DNA from: Periconia sp. R9002
Taxonomy: Eukaryota; Ascomycota; Dothideomycetes; Pleosporales; Periconiaceae
Length of the DNA stretch: 64,000 bases
Direction of reading: 5' to 3'
NCBI GenBank assembly: GCA_023627715.1
Contig: JAMAHW010000059.1
Location: 1 to 64,000 of the forward strand
The notes beneath the pieces were generated by a model. The model was not told where the DNA came from, did no database searches, and saw only the letters and a program-made list of their open reading frames with translations. Shown piece after piece: positions 24,031-35,857 of this stretch; within the stretch, counting starts at the first letter, position 1; the number at the start of each line of letters is the position of its first letter. A program made the translations under genes and the position numbers.

Positions 24031-25440
24031 GTTTTTTTTTGGTTATTCCACCTATGTGTAATGCCAACCAATTGCCACCACCACAATTAGAAGAGAAATT
24101 TCGCAGGCTTTTTTTCCCCTTCTTGCCCACTTGCGCGCGCTTTGAATAAAGGCCACGCGCATTTTGCATTCTTAGGATGTTCTTCCAATTACCATTATCG
24201 AGAGCAAGTTGCGCGGTCACCTTCTCATGTCGTAGGATTGCTAAAGCGCTGAATGCATCGACGCCGCTTCCAATGATTCGTTTCCAGATTTGATGCACGC
24301 AGTGTCTGATGCAGGCTTCGATTGGGCGCCACTAATATCAAACCACTATTCCGTAAGAGGTTAGCTGGTTACAGAAAAAGGGGCAACAATTTCCTGCGAT
24401 CGATGGTGTATCGGATAGTTACCGTATGCGGAAGGTTGAAATGCGCCACCGTGTCCCCTCAACATATCATGGCGTATATGAACAATTCTCTGTACTAGGA
24501 CCTCTCGGCCTTCTTTTCTCTTTTGTTTTTGATACTAATAGAAGCTCCATGAAAAACGCGTAGGAATAAGTTTGCTAACTCAATTGCGATGTCACTGTGG
24601 TGGAACATCGAATAATCATGTGATATTGCAAAACGACATTCCACATAAACGCAGTGCACACATTCCATCCTAAGAGATAATATTGGAGGTTTTTAATCAA
24701 ACAAGCACAAAATGACGTTACTTGAACCAGAAAATCATAGCACCATCTCGCCTTGCACCCTCCTCACCATCAACGCCGAAGTCTGCAACTACTTCACGAA
24801 AAGCACAGTGAGACATCCACAAGGAATTACACGATTGCATAAAATATGCGCGCATATGACTGATCCCATTGCGCGCATGCTGTTTCTTGCGAAATCGTGA
24901 AAGCCACGATGGGTATGTATGAACCCAAAGATATTGGGTCTCATCGCGTCGCAATGTGTTTACGCACGGTATCAACATCGTAAAGATAACGCAATCGTGC
25001 TCTTTGCAGACCATTGGAGCCTCGATTATACTAAGACGCGGGTACCGTAGAGGAAGGCCATAAGCAAATTCTCTATAATCAGCACTGCATACAGCATAAT
25101 CCATACGCATCAACTTCCAGGAATAACGCCGTGCAGAATCTGATCCTATCTGGCTTGGCCTAGACCTGTGATGAGGAGAACAGTGCGTAGATGTACATTA
25201 TGGTTTGAGGTGAGGATTATGGGTGATCGGTATGTCAAAGTTTGGAAGTTGTGCCATACATGATTAGGCCGCTGACTTGCCTATGATTGAACATATCAAT
25301 ACTAGATTAGCGAGTTATCACAATTTGTTCTATTCCCGAAATCTAAGAACTCCTAGCTCTAATAAAGTGAGTAGATTTAGACACACATTTCCGTTGAGTG
25401 AATACATTATGTTGGATTGATTGGTGATCCCAGAATACTA
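24031..25440. other. Decayed non-coding DNA
   Basis: No intact gene. Bases 24934-24979 share a short repeat with 16506-16550. A minus-strand frame at 24718-25113 (131 codons) is unlike known families. Transitions dominate where repeat copies can be compared, in keeping with RIP. Confidence 0.4.
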
Positions 25441-25483
25441 CTATCCCTCCCTGTGACCCAAAAACCCCCCTTGCAGAAAAACA
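25441..25483 (+). repeat. Left terminal inverted repeat
   Basis: Begins CTATCCCTCCCTGTGACCC directly after a TA dinucleotide. It pairs with 28638-28680 in inverted orientation. Confidence 0.8.
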
Positions 25484-25939
25484 ACAGGGGTACTTACTCT
25501 TCAGGTACAATTAACGCTGTACACATATGAAATTTTGCTTATGTTGTGCCAGAAATGCATAATATGAGCATTTGTTCATGTCTCTGTGTCACTATTTGTA
25601 AAAAATACAGACATCCTCCTACCTTTGTAGCTTGCTAAATAAATAGCCTTCGTATACAGCATGCAAGTGATTAACGTCTATAGCATTATAGCGAGACTCT
25701 AATTGCCTATACTAGTAAGCAATGTGTTTCCTTTGAGCCTTAGCCCCTGCTCACAAAAAATCAATCACGTATTGGCCCTAGTACTGTTGTACTATGCGCG
25801 ATCATGCATCATCGCCACCCCTAGTCGGTACTTGCATGTCACTTGAAACCGAAAGTGACTAGCTTGAAACAGCCCCGCGTTGCTTACGTGCTATCAAAAC
25901 TGCGTAATTTATCATTTGTCATTAACCAATACAGGAAAC

Positions 25940-25979
25940 GCGAACCGCGGTTCGCGGTTCGCCTCAAGGAGCCTTGAGG
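25940..25979. repeat. Two adjacent perfect dyads
   Basis: GCGAACCGCGGTTCGC (25940-25955) is a 16-bp palindrome. Seven bases further, CCTCAAGG-AG-CCTTGAGG (25962-25979) is an inverted repeat with a 2-base spacer. Both are GC-rich in an AT-rich stretch inside the 3.24-kb element, between its left end and the CorA-like pseudogene. Confidence 0.75.
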
Positions 25980-26102
25980 AACGATGTTCGAGGTGGAAGT
26001 TAGTTAAGCTTTAAACGGGGGATCTATGCTTCAGTGGACGAGAAATATAGATGTTAGCTGAGAATTCGAAGAGAGAGCGTCATTCCTAAGTTCTACCGAG
26101 TA

Positions 26103-27891
26103 CTAAACGACAAGTTCCGTATCTTCGTTATTGGAGTCTAGTTCTTTAACAGCAAGGAAGATTTTTTTCACTTTCTCCTTCCAAAATGCTTTGCTACCCC
26201 AAGTGGCAGTTTCAAAGATGCTGTCATTCCTTCCATCTATCCAACCTTTGGTTCCTGGGCCGGAATATCCTAAAAATACTTAGGCAAGACCAGAGTACAC
26301 AATCTCGGAGTTCTGTACATAGTTATAAGTAAACGTAAATGCAAGAAACCAGAATGCAGCAGAAGGAGAGCGCCACGCAAGATAATACGCAACCTTATTA
26401 TACCGAACCCTGTTTTGATCCAATTTAAATAGGACGGGCCAGTATGTCAAGAGGCTGAAGAAGACAATCAAAAGGAAAAACACCCATACAAGCACTAATC
26501 CTTGTCCGAAGATTGCTAGGTTCATGCCCAGCATGGCGCAAACGAAGTTGATTAGAAGATATAAGAACGCCACATTTAAGAGTTTCCCAAGACTGATTGC
26601 CGTGGCCTTCGACTGTCTGGCCTCTTCCAATTGCTCCGACGCTAGTTGGTCTCTGTAGTCCGATGCGGTTTCGTGAATACGCCAATCGTAGATTTTCATG
26701 GTTTAATCATATAACGACAGAAGCGTCTCAACATCAGTTAGAAGACCTTGAAGTTTCCGCATATATGGATTTTTGGCCAGATTTAAGCCTTTGCTGTTCG
26801 GAATTGGCTTATGCTCATAAGCATACGGACCAAGGTATCCTATCAAATCTTGCTTCAATTTGACCAATTCGAGCTGCCGACGATGCATGGCTTCTATGTG
26901 TGGGTGATCTTGGGTAGTAAGTCGGTCACTTTCGTCTAATTCGATTGGCTGCGTATCGCAAAGCATAGTCCTCATAACATCTTAGAATCAAAAGACGTGC
27001 GTAAAAATGGACGACGTTATGTGAAAACTCCGATGAGTCACTGGGGAATTCGTGACCTGTAGAGGGTGCATCGGCCGTAGCAGTGTAGAGGTCGACAGTG
27101 CAAGGGAAGGGTTCGGTATTCCGCCGACTATGCTGCCTCCGTGGGGATGATGGGATCCGATAAGTGCCTTGCGATCGGACAAGCGCGATGACTATGTCTG
27201 GGATTATTCTTCCAATTACCTTGCCATCTAATAGAAGCCACTTACCAACACTATCTCTGTGACAGATAGACAAACATTCTGAGTCCACACTCAAGCGGAG
27301 GATGGAGGCCTCCGTTTCTGACGGCAGTCGTATAGGGTTCCAACGCCCTCCAAAGGTCCAATAATCTTCGACCATACCATTTTCTTCTTCAAGACGACAG
27401 CGAATCATTTTAGGACAGCCTTTTTCATATCTGAAGTTTCTATAGTCGAAGTGGTGGCGCATAAATGACACATCGATCGCGAACATAGTCCATAGGAGAT
27501 TAACGACTGTTGGATCCACTCGAGAGCTGTCTCTGTGGCATAATATCACCGCGGACAGATGCGTCGAGGTGAGATAACGTTCCAAATCAGACAGTGCAAA
27601 ATTACCGCTTCTGAAGTCCTTAGTGCTACTAGCTGTCGAATCTCCTCGGTCTTTGTAGTGCAGCCTAACATAACATATCGGATCGACTTTTTTTGCAGAA
27701 ATTTCAGCAGAGGAAAGGAGTTCATATAGCCATGCGCAGTCGTTTAACGAATTCAAGCATACCTTTAGGTACTGCTGCAAACTTTGCTCTCGCGCATTTA
27801 CGCTACTAGAATCTTCCTCTTAGGCAGTGTGTCGAGCATTGGCGGAAGTAACCCTTAAAGCCAGTTTCCCAGGACGGCGCTCGTTAGACAT
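26103..27891 (-). pseudogene. CorA-like magnesium-transporter family pseudogene
   Basis: The reading frame begins at ATG 27891 (MSNERRPGKLALRVTSANAR) and would end at TAG 26103. It is broken by three in-frame TAA codons (27820-27822, 26703-26705, 26280-26282) and one frameshift between about 26926 and 26975. Past each break the sequence continues in a family-like way. The C-terminal part has SKATAISLGKLLNVAFLYLL, two hydrophobic segments and AMLGMNL with the GMN signature of CorA channels, then a conserved-looking tail (about 58 codons) to the final stop. All three stops could come from CAA by C-to-T change in a CpA context, the RIP signature. In intact relatives the N-terminal part is a soluble regulatory domain and the two C-terminal helices form the membrane part. 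It lies inside the inverted-repeat element. Confidence 0.82.
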
Positions 27892-28637
27892 GAGTTATGC
27901 ATATATGTCTGTCGCTGGAGGGATTCTAACTTTACGCTAACGGGAGGGTGGGTTGCGTTGGTGTTGCGGACAGTGATAGAAAGCAGTATGGAACGATCGA
28001 CTCCAGTTTGCGAGTAAGTGGTTGATAAATGCCATGCCAAGAGTGCGGCGGGGCAGTGTAGCGGGGCGGTGGAGCCGGTCAGCTTGATATGGTGATAAGA
28101 GCAGCGTGCCAGTGCCAGCAACTTTCATATTTGTGCCGGGTATGCCTGTCCTAGTCAACAAAAATTCCTATCAAGGGTTGAAGCTACTTGTAGATGCTTC
28201 GAGAAGAGGCGCCACACTTTTGCTGCGCCGGGGGTAGCGTAGAATACAATACATTAGCGCATATGTATCAATACTCACCCTGTAAGCTCGCTAAATTGGC
28301 TTTGAGAGCCTCGCGTTGAAACCTGAACGCGGATAAATTCGCATAACATCATTTCTATGTTCTAGTTGCTGAACTTTAAAGCAACTAGATATTCTGTGAT
28401 AATCTATAGATTCAAGCCACTAAGCCGGTGTAATATCAAGAGGAGCGTGTTCTAGTAGGGGTATAAATTAAAAGCGGTTTAAGAGGCGTTGAAAGAATCG
28501 ATTGATAGGTCGATAATGACACCGTAATTTTTAGTTGCAGGCTAGGTAGCAGGGAAATCATTGATGAAATATATATGCCACTGAACCTGGAGTGATAGAC
28601 TTGACAGAGGGAGGTGTGATACGTTTGTATAGTGGAA

Positions 28638-28680
28638 ATTTTTCTGCATGGGGGGTTTTTCGGGTCACAGGGAGGGATAG
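28638..28680 (-). repeat. Right terminal inverted repeat
   Basis: On the minus strand it begins CTATCCCTCCCTGTGACCC. It is followed on the + strand by TA (28681-28682), matching the TA left of 25441. Confidence 0.8.
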
Positions 28681-31323
28681 TATCCAAGAAAAAAGATACA
28701 GAAGGGTCTAACTAGACGTAACTAAGCTGACTTACTGGGTAAATTTTATTGTGCGTTCTACAGAAATTAAGTTATCTAGTTATCCTACCTCCTGCTAACC
28801 TTTAACATTACCTTCCTTAATTTTTATGTACGTCCTAGCCCAATGTGTTATTTGGAAACTCTACTTCGTCGCGAGCGCCAGTAATCTAATGCTCTTTGAT
28901 GAGAAAAGATATGCCGTTGATTATTATAAAAAATAAATTACCCCGTCCCCCCCCCCCCTCCCCCCCCCTAGTATTAACACTGCAAAACATCACAATAAAG
29001 TCCTTAGTTAGGACGGGCACTTACTCTTTGGTAATATAATTATGTACCTCTTTCAAACTGAGATCACGCGGTAATCTCTCACCGTATCTCAAATCATTGC
29101 GACGAATAACAGCGACAAGCTGCGTTTTGAGAGATGTAGCTACATCCTCGCCCTGAAGCCTCTCCGTAGGAATACATCACGATAGCTGAATTTTCACAAA
29201 ATTCCGACATGTCGACCATCAATTCACCATCGCAAAGTTCTTCGTCAACGTAAACAATGGTGCTACTGAGATGGAAAAGCATGGACAGATCCAATGTGAC
29301 CCAAAGATACAGTTTCTACCCCACATTCTCGACAACTGTGTGTACAACAGGGAGTTCATAGCAAATCCAAGCTAATAGAAAGAGATTGCAGACAAAGATA
29401 CTGCATTATAGGGAGGAACTACTGTGATGGATTTTGAGATGATCATTAGAGAGTATTAGTATTGCTACCCTGGGTATCGACACGAGTAGGGGAAACACTA
29501 GGTACTGTCCTTGGTCAGGACGGGGAACTACTGTCATATTCTGCCTTTGCTTATCTTCATACTAAATACATGCCTCAGAAATAAGCCACAGTGTGAGATA
29601 TCACATTTACGATAGCAGAGATGGTCGTTCAGGGCTTTCCGGGTCAATGGGGGTTAATCTAGGATAACGAGCTTCTTTTGCAATGTAGAACTTCGTATTT
29701 TGGGTGGCGGTGTTTGTTGCAGAAGTTTGTAAGCATTCATAGAGGAAGTTGGTGCTGTCAACTATGCTGCTACTCAAGATCGTAGTACAAGTGTAGATTA
29801 GGACGCGACGAAGAATTTGGGATCTGAAGCCTCGTAGCTGGTAAGCCACGAGCAGATATGTTTGCGGACATGGCCGAGAACGTTATTGTGAGCTCTTGTG
29901 TCGATACGGGGAGTAACAATACTTTGCAACGTCTGCAGACATCAACAGTGTCACTATTATCAGCTAGACAAAAAGAAAGCGAAACTGTGGTGATAATGAG
30001 CACGTACAATTTTGCAAAGCCATCGCAATGATGAAGCGGCTTGACACCAAAAAATGCAAAGAAGATGAATGCAGCACAGTTAGAGGATGGAACTATGGTA
30101 CACGGCGAGACCCCCCTTTGGAAAAAAAATCACAGGATCTATTGACTTGTTCACTGCAAACCTCTGATACGTACATTGTTCATCGAGATGCGGCACGTGC
30201 AGGAATACCGTTATCACGGGTCCCTTGGTTTACTGTGTGCATGTCCTTAGCCAGAACCGTAGTTAGTCCACGACTATCACATATATTGCATCAGGATTTT
30301 CGTTCGTATGGCATTTCCCCCGTTTTGTCGCTGTGTTTGAATCGAGCTCCAAACCTGATTGGCATTTGGATGTCCTCAACATGAGGCACAATTTGTTCTC
30401 TAAATTGGCTTTGTTTGGTTCATTCCGATGTGTCCTAATTTCTATAGAGAGCAATGACACAACTATCGTTCCCGGTTCCCATCGCAACTCAGCTTCGGTA
30501 TCCTACTTGAAAATCGTTACCTTTCCCATAGTACAACTCCAATAGCGGCCAACTTACTACCTTGTGAGCTGTTAATCAAGTTGCCAATTGGATAGTAGGT
30601 CGTTTAGAGTAGGTCATACACGATACAACTTGACCTTACCCCAATCCCTACCCACTATCTGTCAGAAATTCATAGGTAGGGTTTAGTTTAACCAGTAACA
30701 TGCCGTGGAGGTTACGTCACGTAGATATATTGTTGCTTCAATTTACTTACGGACAAAAGCCAATGAGGTAGCTAAAGCAAGGTATCTTCATCTAGGTGTA
30801 CCAATCCTACCTTTTCGCGTTGAACATCTCTACTCAACCGAAACACTTGACCGAAATGAACCTCCAACCCAACCCCTGCCGAATCCTGGTGTATACTCGA
30901 ACCATTTGCCAGTCTAATCTCCAAAATCAGCTATCAACTTGTACCACGGCTTTTGCTCCAGGTACCCTTTCGGTGTTCCTTACCGAGGTGCCTATCCTAA
31001 TTTGATAATCAGAAACGACACCTGCATCGTTCGTCGTTATGATAGTATCCTGCTGAGATAAAAAAGATGGATTGGTCACTGTTGCACCTTGAAAATCGTG
31101 TCTTGAACACATTTGTACTAACCCTAATCCGATGATTATTGTGTGTCACAGCAATCACAAGAAGTTCTGAACGCCACGCGAGCTCTAAGCCCCAAACCCT
31201 AGATGTGGGCCAAGCAGTCCGCGATTTCCTTTCGGTAGGGCCTTTGAGAACTTCCGAACCATGCAACTAGTATGGGAAGCGATAAGAGATTCCTTGATAT
31301 CGTTGGGTCCCATTTAGCCCCAT
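28681..31323. other. Decayed AT-rich DNA with repeats
   Basis: No intact gene. Contains long C runs at about 28951-28968 and an 18-bp direct repeat (29000-29017 and 29507-29524; GTCCTT[AG]GT[TC]AGGACGGG) differing only by two transitions. Frames up to about 118 codons are present but unlike known families. Confidence 0.4.
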
Positions 31324-32442
31324 TCAGTCCAATCTCTGTTGTTCTGGTGGTTGATCCTCTGCCCACTCAACTTTACACAAGAGACCGCAATGATCACTAA
31401 AGTGTACTTTCATATCCAGACCCTCCGCTGCACCTTCTGAGGCCATCTTGTCATGGCCATTTACTTCGTGTGTCTTTAAGATCGTCATCGTCGAAGGATT
31501 GACGTTCCAGAAAGCCATCCTATCAAAACGGTTCGGTGGGAACGGGCTGGTGCCGTATACGCCCCATGTGAAACCAGAGTCATCCGGATAAAGATGAGCC
31601 CATCCGTCGATGAGCTTGTTGGCGGAAATAAGTGACTCATCTTCTGGTAGGACAGTGTTGAAATCGCCAGCAATCAGCCCACGTCCAGCTGCGCTGAGGT
31701 ACGAGGCCGCAAGGGATAGTTGCTGTGGTCTGAGTGAAGGGTTAATCGGCAAAGAATCCAAATGGACATTGATAAGCCGGATGCGGAGTGCATGTTTGTC
31801 GAGGGCACACTTGCTTAACGCATTAAAGACCAGGTCGCAGCACAAGGCGTCTCGTCCAAATCGACTAGGCAACGGAATCCTCCAGAGTCCACCTAGTGAA
31901 ACGTCATGATTAGCGATCCAGAGCTTGGACAGCAATGTGACTGTTGCAAACTTCTGGGTTCCAAATGAGGAGAAGTCAGCATCGCTCGTGTACCAATATT
32001 GTTGTACCCAGGCATCCTCAAGCAGATGGACGAGTGCTTCCCTCGACACCTCTTGTAGAAGGAGGATGTCGGCAACTTTAGTATTTCTAATGACCTGCAG
32101 TAGTGCCGACATGCGCAATTCAGGGAATAGTGCGTCCGCATTCACATTCCAGCTGATCAGATGGAAGGATCCTGCCCACTGGTGTTTGGTGCTGAATATG
32201 GAATCGGTAGTGCGGGCAAGTGGTATCCATTGTCCGTTGTCAAATGTGAGTCATTTTTGGAAGCAAGGCGTGGCATCAATTGTTGCTGGCAAAGGGATCT
32301 CTCGTCGCCATGATTCCACGTAACTACGTATTCGCGATAGCATGGCTGGGTTGAAGGCTTGTTTCTGGTCGCAATGTTGAAGGAAATTTATGCTCACGAG
32401 GATACGAAGAAAGTGGTGTTGTGGGAGGATTGTGGATGGCAT
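31324..32442 (-). pseudogene. Endonuclease/exonuclease/phosphatase (TDP2-like), interrupted by one stop
   Basis: The phosphodiesterase core is intact from about 32247 down to 31324: ISWNVNADALFPELR (metal-binding Asn region), ILLLQEVS (catalytic Glu), LINVHLDS, AGDFNTVLPEDES (Asp/Asn), and VHFSDHCGLLCKV (Asp-His). These are the hallmark motifs of TDP2-like enzymes that remove protein adducts from DNA ends. Upstream, in the same frame, ATG 32442 opens a stretch including IRSYVESWRREIPLPATIDA, which suits the family N-terminus, but TGA at 32251-32253 separates the two. There is no splice donor nearby to bypass it. Either the gene has just been lost by one CGA-to-TGA change, a shorter product starts at a later Met (the core's first Met follows the WNVN motif), or the stop is read through (context TGA-CTC). 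Confidence 0.7.
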
Positions 32443-33395
32443 GAAAAATTCGAATCCGTATTTTTATCGATAAAGGGCAAGACGTCACACATACGATAAG
32501 AGTGGAACTATCCACGATAAGAGTGGAGCACCGTCCCAACAAATCGAGCCAAGCCTAAAAAAAGGGGTCGTAAAAGTGGAGACACTAGGGTTCAGCCGTA
32601 GCGCTTACGTGAGGGTAGGGATCTCACGTAAGATTGCGTCAGTGTTTACCAACAAACAAGCAAACAAACAAGCAAACAAACATGACTTAATTCAGAACAT
32701 GCATGTGCGAGCGAACATGTGAGACGCACGCACACAGCATCACCCAAGCGAGCGACTTTCGACGCTGAAGTTATTTGACGGCAGCGTCAGTGATCGAATG
32801 CGGAATCGTTGCATGGAAGGAAGCGCGTAATTCGGCGTCGAAGACGTCTTCTATTGGCGGAGCTGTAGTCGCTATTCTAAACGTTCCATGGCATATTTTC
32901 TGGCTTAACTTCACAAAATTTTCGGATGCCAATTTCCAACTTGAACCGCCCCTGAAGATGACACGGTTGCAGATATTCAAAGATTGAATGCATCGAACGT
33001 GAATATCTGAGCGAACTGCTGGACACGATGTGCGTTGGACATTGAAACGGGAATAGGAGAAAGCAACCTGCACAGCACAACATAATATCCGTAGTTGAGG
33101 ACACCAATGTATGTGAGTTTTAAGAGATATTGAAGTTGAAAAGGGAGAAGGCAATGAAAGTGTGCTAGACAATCAAGTGTCGACACCATAGGTACGGAGG
33201 TGCACGACACGAATGAAAGAAAAGTGGAAGAACAACTGCGAGATGGGAAAGGTATAATTCCAAATTCAAAGGCACCTGAAAAGTGTTACATAGAAGGGTA
33301 TACAGCCGAGTAAGATCATCATACGGGACCGGCCCATCTTCCATGTCGTGACGCAAAGCATCAAGTCATCAGACCCTCGAAGAAAAAAAAACTCC
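32443..33395. other. Intergenic with small repeats
   Basis: No gene seen. It holds a 13-bp direct repeat CGATAAGAGTGGA (32494-32506, 32515-32527), an inverted repeat CTTACGTGAG / CTCACGTAAG (32604-32613, 32623-32632), and a CAAACAAG-type microsatellite near 32650-32685. Short frames here are not family-like. Confidence 0.5.
32604..32632. repeat. Perfect 10-bp inverted repeat, 9-bp loop
   Basis: CTTACGTGAG and CTCACGTAAG are exact reverse complements. It is about 160 bp upstream of the start of the interrupted EEP gene. It could be a dyad operator or the remnant of a small element. Confidence 0.7.
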
Positions 33396-35023
33396 TCAAG
33401 CCCATTTGCCCAACAGGCTCATCAATGCCATACCCGCTACCAACGAGCCCAACGCAATCGCGCTCCTGATCGGCCCTGCGTGTAAGAGGGTACCGTGCAT
33501 CCAGTCCCTCGCCAACATCTCTACTATTCCCACCCAGGCCAGAATACCCGCACTGAGGGCATCCAAGGTCCCGATAGCAATGAGGGTAGAAGGGTCATTG
33601 CCGTTGAACTGGTCCAGAACGCCAATACCGATGGCCATCCCAACTGGAGTGACTAGCGCAAAAGCAGCACCCATCACAAACTTGGACAAGAAAGAGGCGG
33701 CAGATGAAGGCAGAGCAGCGATGCAAGTTCCCAGAGCGAGACCCTCGAACATCTGGTGGAAGAGAATGACAACGAAAAGGATCTTGAAGAAAGAGTCACC
33801 GGCGACAACAAGCGTGATGCCGATAAGCAGGGAGTGGAATATTATGCCCGCCTCAAGCACAAGCGCGTTGAGTTTGTCGTCGTTCCCACCCTGTGGGTGA
33901 TGGGGCTCCCTTCCATTGTCACTGCTGCTGGCGGCGCTTGTAGGTGTGGGGGTTTTGGTCTCTGGGTGTGTGGGGGCAGGCGATTCAGCGTCCGATGGCG
34001 TCAGTCCGTTCTTGCGACGAAGCACAATGCGCGCGCCAACGTAGTCGACCAGGAAGGAGAGGAAGAGACCGGCGAGGAAAACGGCAGCGGTTGTGCTTTC
34101 GTACTCAAGCTCTCCGAGACATTCATTCCCAAACATCAGGGCCGCATGAGTGAAGAGCTAGAACATGTCAACATAGCATTGAAGACGGAGATAAGACATG
34201 TACTTACATGGATGAATGCGGTGGATAGGATGACCCCCGTTCCGAACTGCTTGAGGATTACGAAGAGAAGGTTCTTTTGCGACAGGCGTGTGAACTTGGT
34301 CAGGAGAATCGGGGAGAATACACCGAATGTGCTGGTAGCGAGAATGACGAAAAGGAGTCCAACACGGAGTCCTTTGTTGTATTCGTGATCTGTACGAGCG
34401 CACGAAGCTTCAGCTTCAACGCCGCCGACACAATGTCTGGATCACGTCAGAAAGATCAAGCATGATCCTGTTCCAATTACTCACTCCACACCGGCATGGA
34501 AGTGGCAGTTCCTCCCCCCGCTTGTAGCCTCCGAGTTATGAGCGTGGTCGTGGTCTTCATCGTGATCGTCGGCGTGGTCATGGTCATGGTTGTGCTCGTC
34601 TTCGGTCAAGGATTCTCCGATGAGTTCGACTTCGTCTCCGCTGGCTTTCAAACAGAAGCTGTTGTTGGATTAGTGCAATCCTAAAACAGCAGAGTAGATG
34701 CGCAGTACTCACATCTCGGCTCCATGGGAATGACAGCCTGTATATTGTGGCTCCATCTGCTCGGTTCTGGTGGGACCGACGACCTCGTACTCAGCGGTAC
34801 CAGCCATGCAATACCTGACCGTATCAGCAACCGCATTTGGGCAGCGTAGCGGGGGAAGAGCTCACTGCGTAGTGCCATGGGGATGGCAATCTGAGACAGC
34901 TGTAAAGGTCGCTGTCGCAGCTCCTGTAACTGTTGTAGGCGGCGGAGTCGCAGTCTGAGCAGACACGAGCGCGAAGAACAGCGCAGCAGACGCGACGGCA
35001 GCGAAGCTTGGGTATAGGCGCAT
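33396..35023 (-). CDS. zrfC: ZIP zinc transporter with N-terminal CHxH modules (ZrfC type)
   Basis: Imports zinc across the plasma membrane. Five exons, complement 34866-35023, 34713-34814, 34485-34658, 34208-34436 and 33396-34157, give 474 residues. Residues 1-22 are a signal peptide. The extracellular N-terminus carries three 10-residue units of pattern C-H-x-H-[GA]-x4-C, at 46-55, 80-89 and 138-147, and a His/Asp-rich stretch (108-127). Each unit is cut by an intron in the same (eighth) codon in phase 2. The ZIP domain follows (GLRVGLLFVILATSTFGVFS, FGTGVILSTAFIHLF), with a cytosolic variable loop at about 290-335 and the metal-site helices FHSLLIGITLVVAGD and HQMFEGLALGTCIA. It is divergent from the Asp f 2/Pra1-type gene 937 bp away, the arrangement known in Aspergillus (aspf2-zrfC) and Candida (PRA1-ZRT1). 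Expected to be induced by zinc starvation at neutral to alkaline pH. Confidence 0.93.
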
Positions 35024-35225
35024 AGCGATGGTTGCGAGGCGATTCGGCTTCTCGGTCGGTGCGTGGTTGGAATGGAGGAGCTATGCGGCGGGCGGCTTCA
35101 TATACAGAATAGAGCGAGGAACGTCTGGCAAGGAGCTCCCTGCAGGGGTAAGATATGGCGATGGACGACGGCCATTCCAACTCGTTGGGGGAGGCTGAAC
35201 TGGGTGGATGTAAAGGTGGCAGAGT

Positions 35226-35236
35226 ACCTTGATGGT
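35226..35236 (+). promoter_or_regulatory. Candidate zinc-responsive element
   Basis: ACCTTGATGGT, 10 of 11 positions matching ACCTTNAAGGT, the Zap1-type palindrome. It lies about 200 bp upstream of the ZIP start. Confidence 0.55.
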
Positions 35237-35857
35237 CGGACGAGTTCTTGTCATACTTGGCAATGCTCCCAGGGAGGCTCGTCATACGAGGATGGGGCCA
35301 CCTGAGCCATCTCTCAGTACGTGTTCGGTGGAGTGTGGGTCGTTATTCTTCCGCCGGTGCATTTTCACTTGGTGCGTCGAAGAAACAAACAGGTCGTCGA
35401 GGGTGGAAAAGCAGCTCGCTGTTGTCTCGCCGGCGTCTTGGCCGGTGGGCGGCGTAAGCGGCGGACAGCCGAGACTACCGTACGTTACACGCAGAGACAC
35501 CACGAACTGATCGCAAGTGCGCTGGGCGTGAAAACTCAGACCTTTCGCTCGTCCATCACAGTACTCTGGAACCGCCGCCTTCCCTATTTTTCCTACTCGT
35601 CTTCACAGGAAACAGGCTCTTTGCTCTTGGCAATGCCTGGCAATGCCGAGCTGCAGCGGAGAAGTGCCTACTCGGTGCTGCAGTGCCGTGTATGACGGTT
35701 GCGAGAACGCAAGACGGTATTTGGCAGATTCTCCACAGTAATCATGCGAGAAGGAAGCATGTAGTGACCAATACCATGCCCATTCACTTACGTAGAAGAA
35801 AAGACTGTATCGAGTCGACGCATCCCGGGTCGCTGATAGATGATGCGTGAACCATTG

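Larger units (their letters stand above)
25441..28680. mobile_element. 3.24-kb terminal-inverted-repeat element with a CorA-like cargo pseudogene
   Basis: The left end (25441-25483) and the reverse complement of the right end (28638-28680) match over about 43 bp: both begin CTATCCCTCCCTGTGACCC, then an A-run, CCCCCC, and TGCAGAAAAA, with only two or three differences. Both ends are flanked by TA (25439-25440 and 28681-28682), the target duplication of Tc1/mariner-type elements. No transposase domain is seen inside; the only recognisable coding sequence is the broken CorA-like gene. This would be a non-autonomous element that carried a host-type gene. The alternative is two inverted copies of a small element flanking the gene by chance. 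Confidence 0.65.

Noticed and set aside
30560..30700. Telomere-like GGGTAGGG stretches
   Set aside because: Not a run of TTAGGG repeats; only loose similarity.
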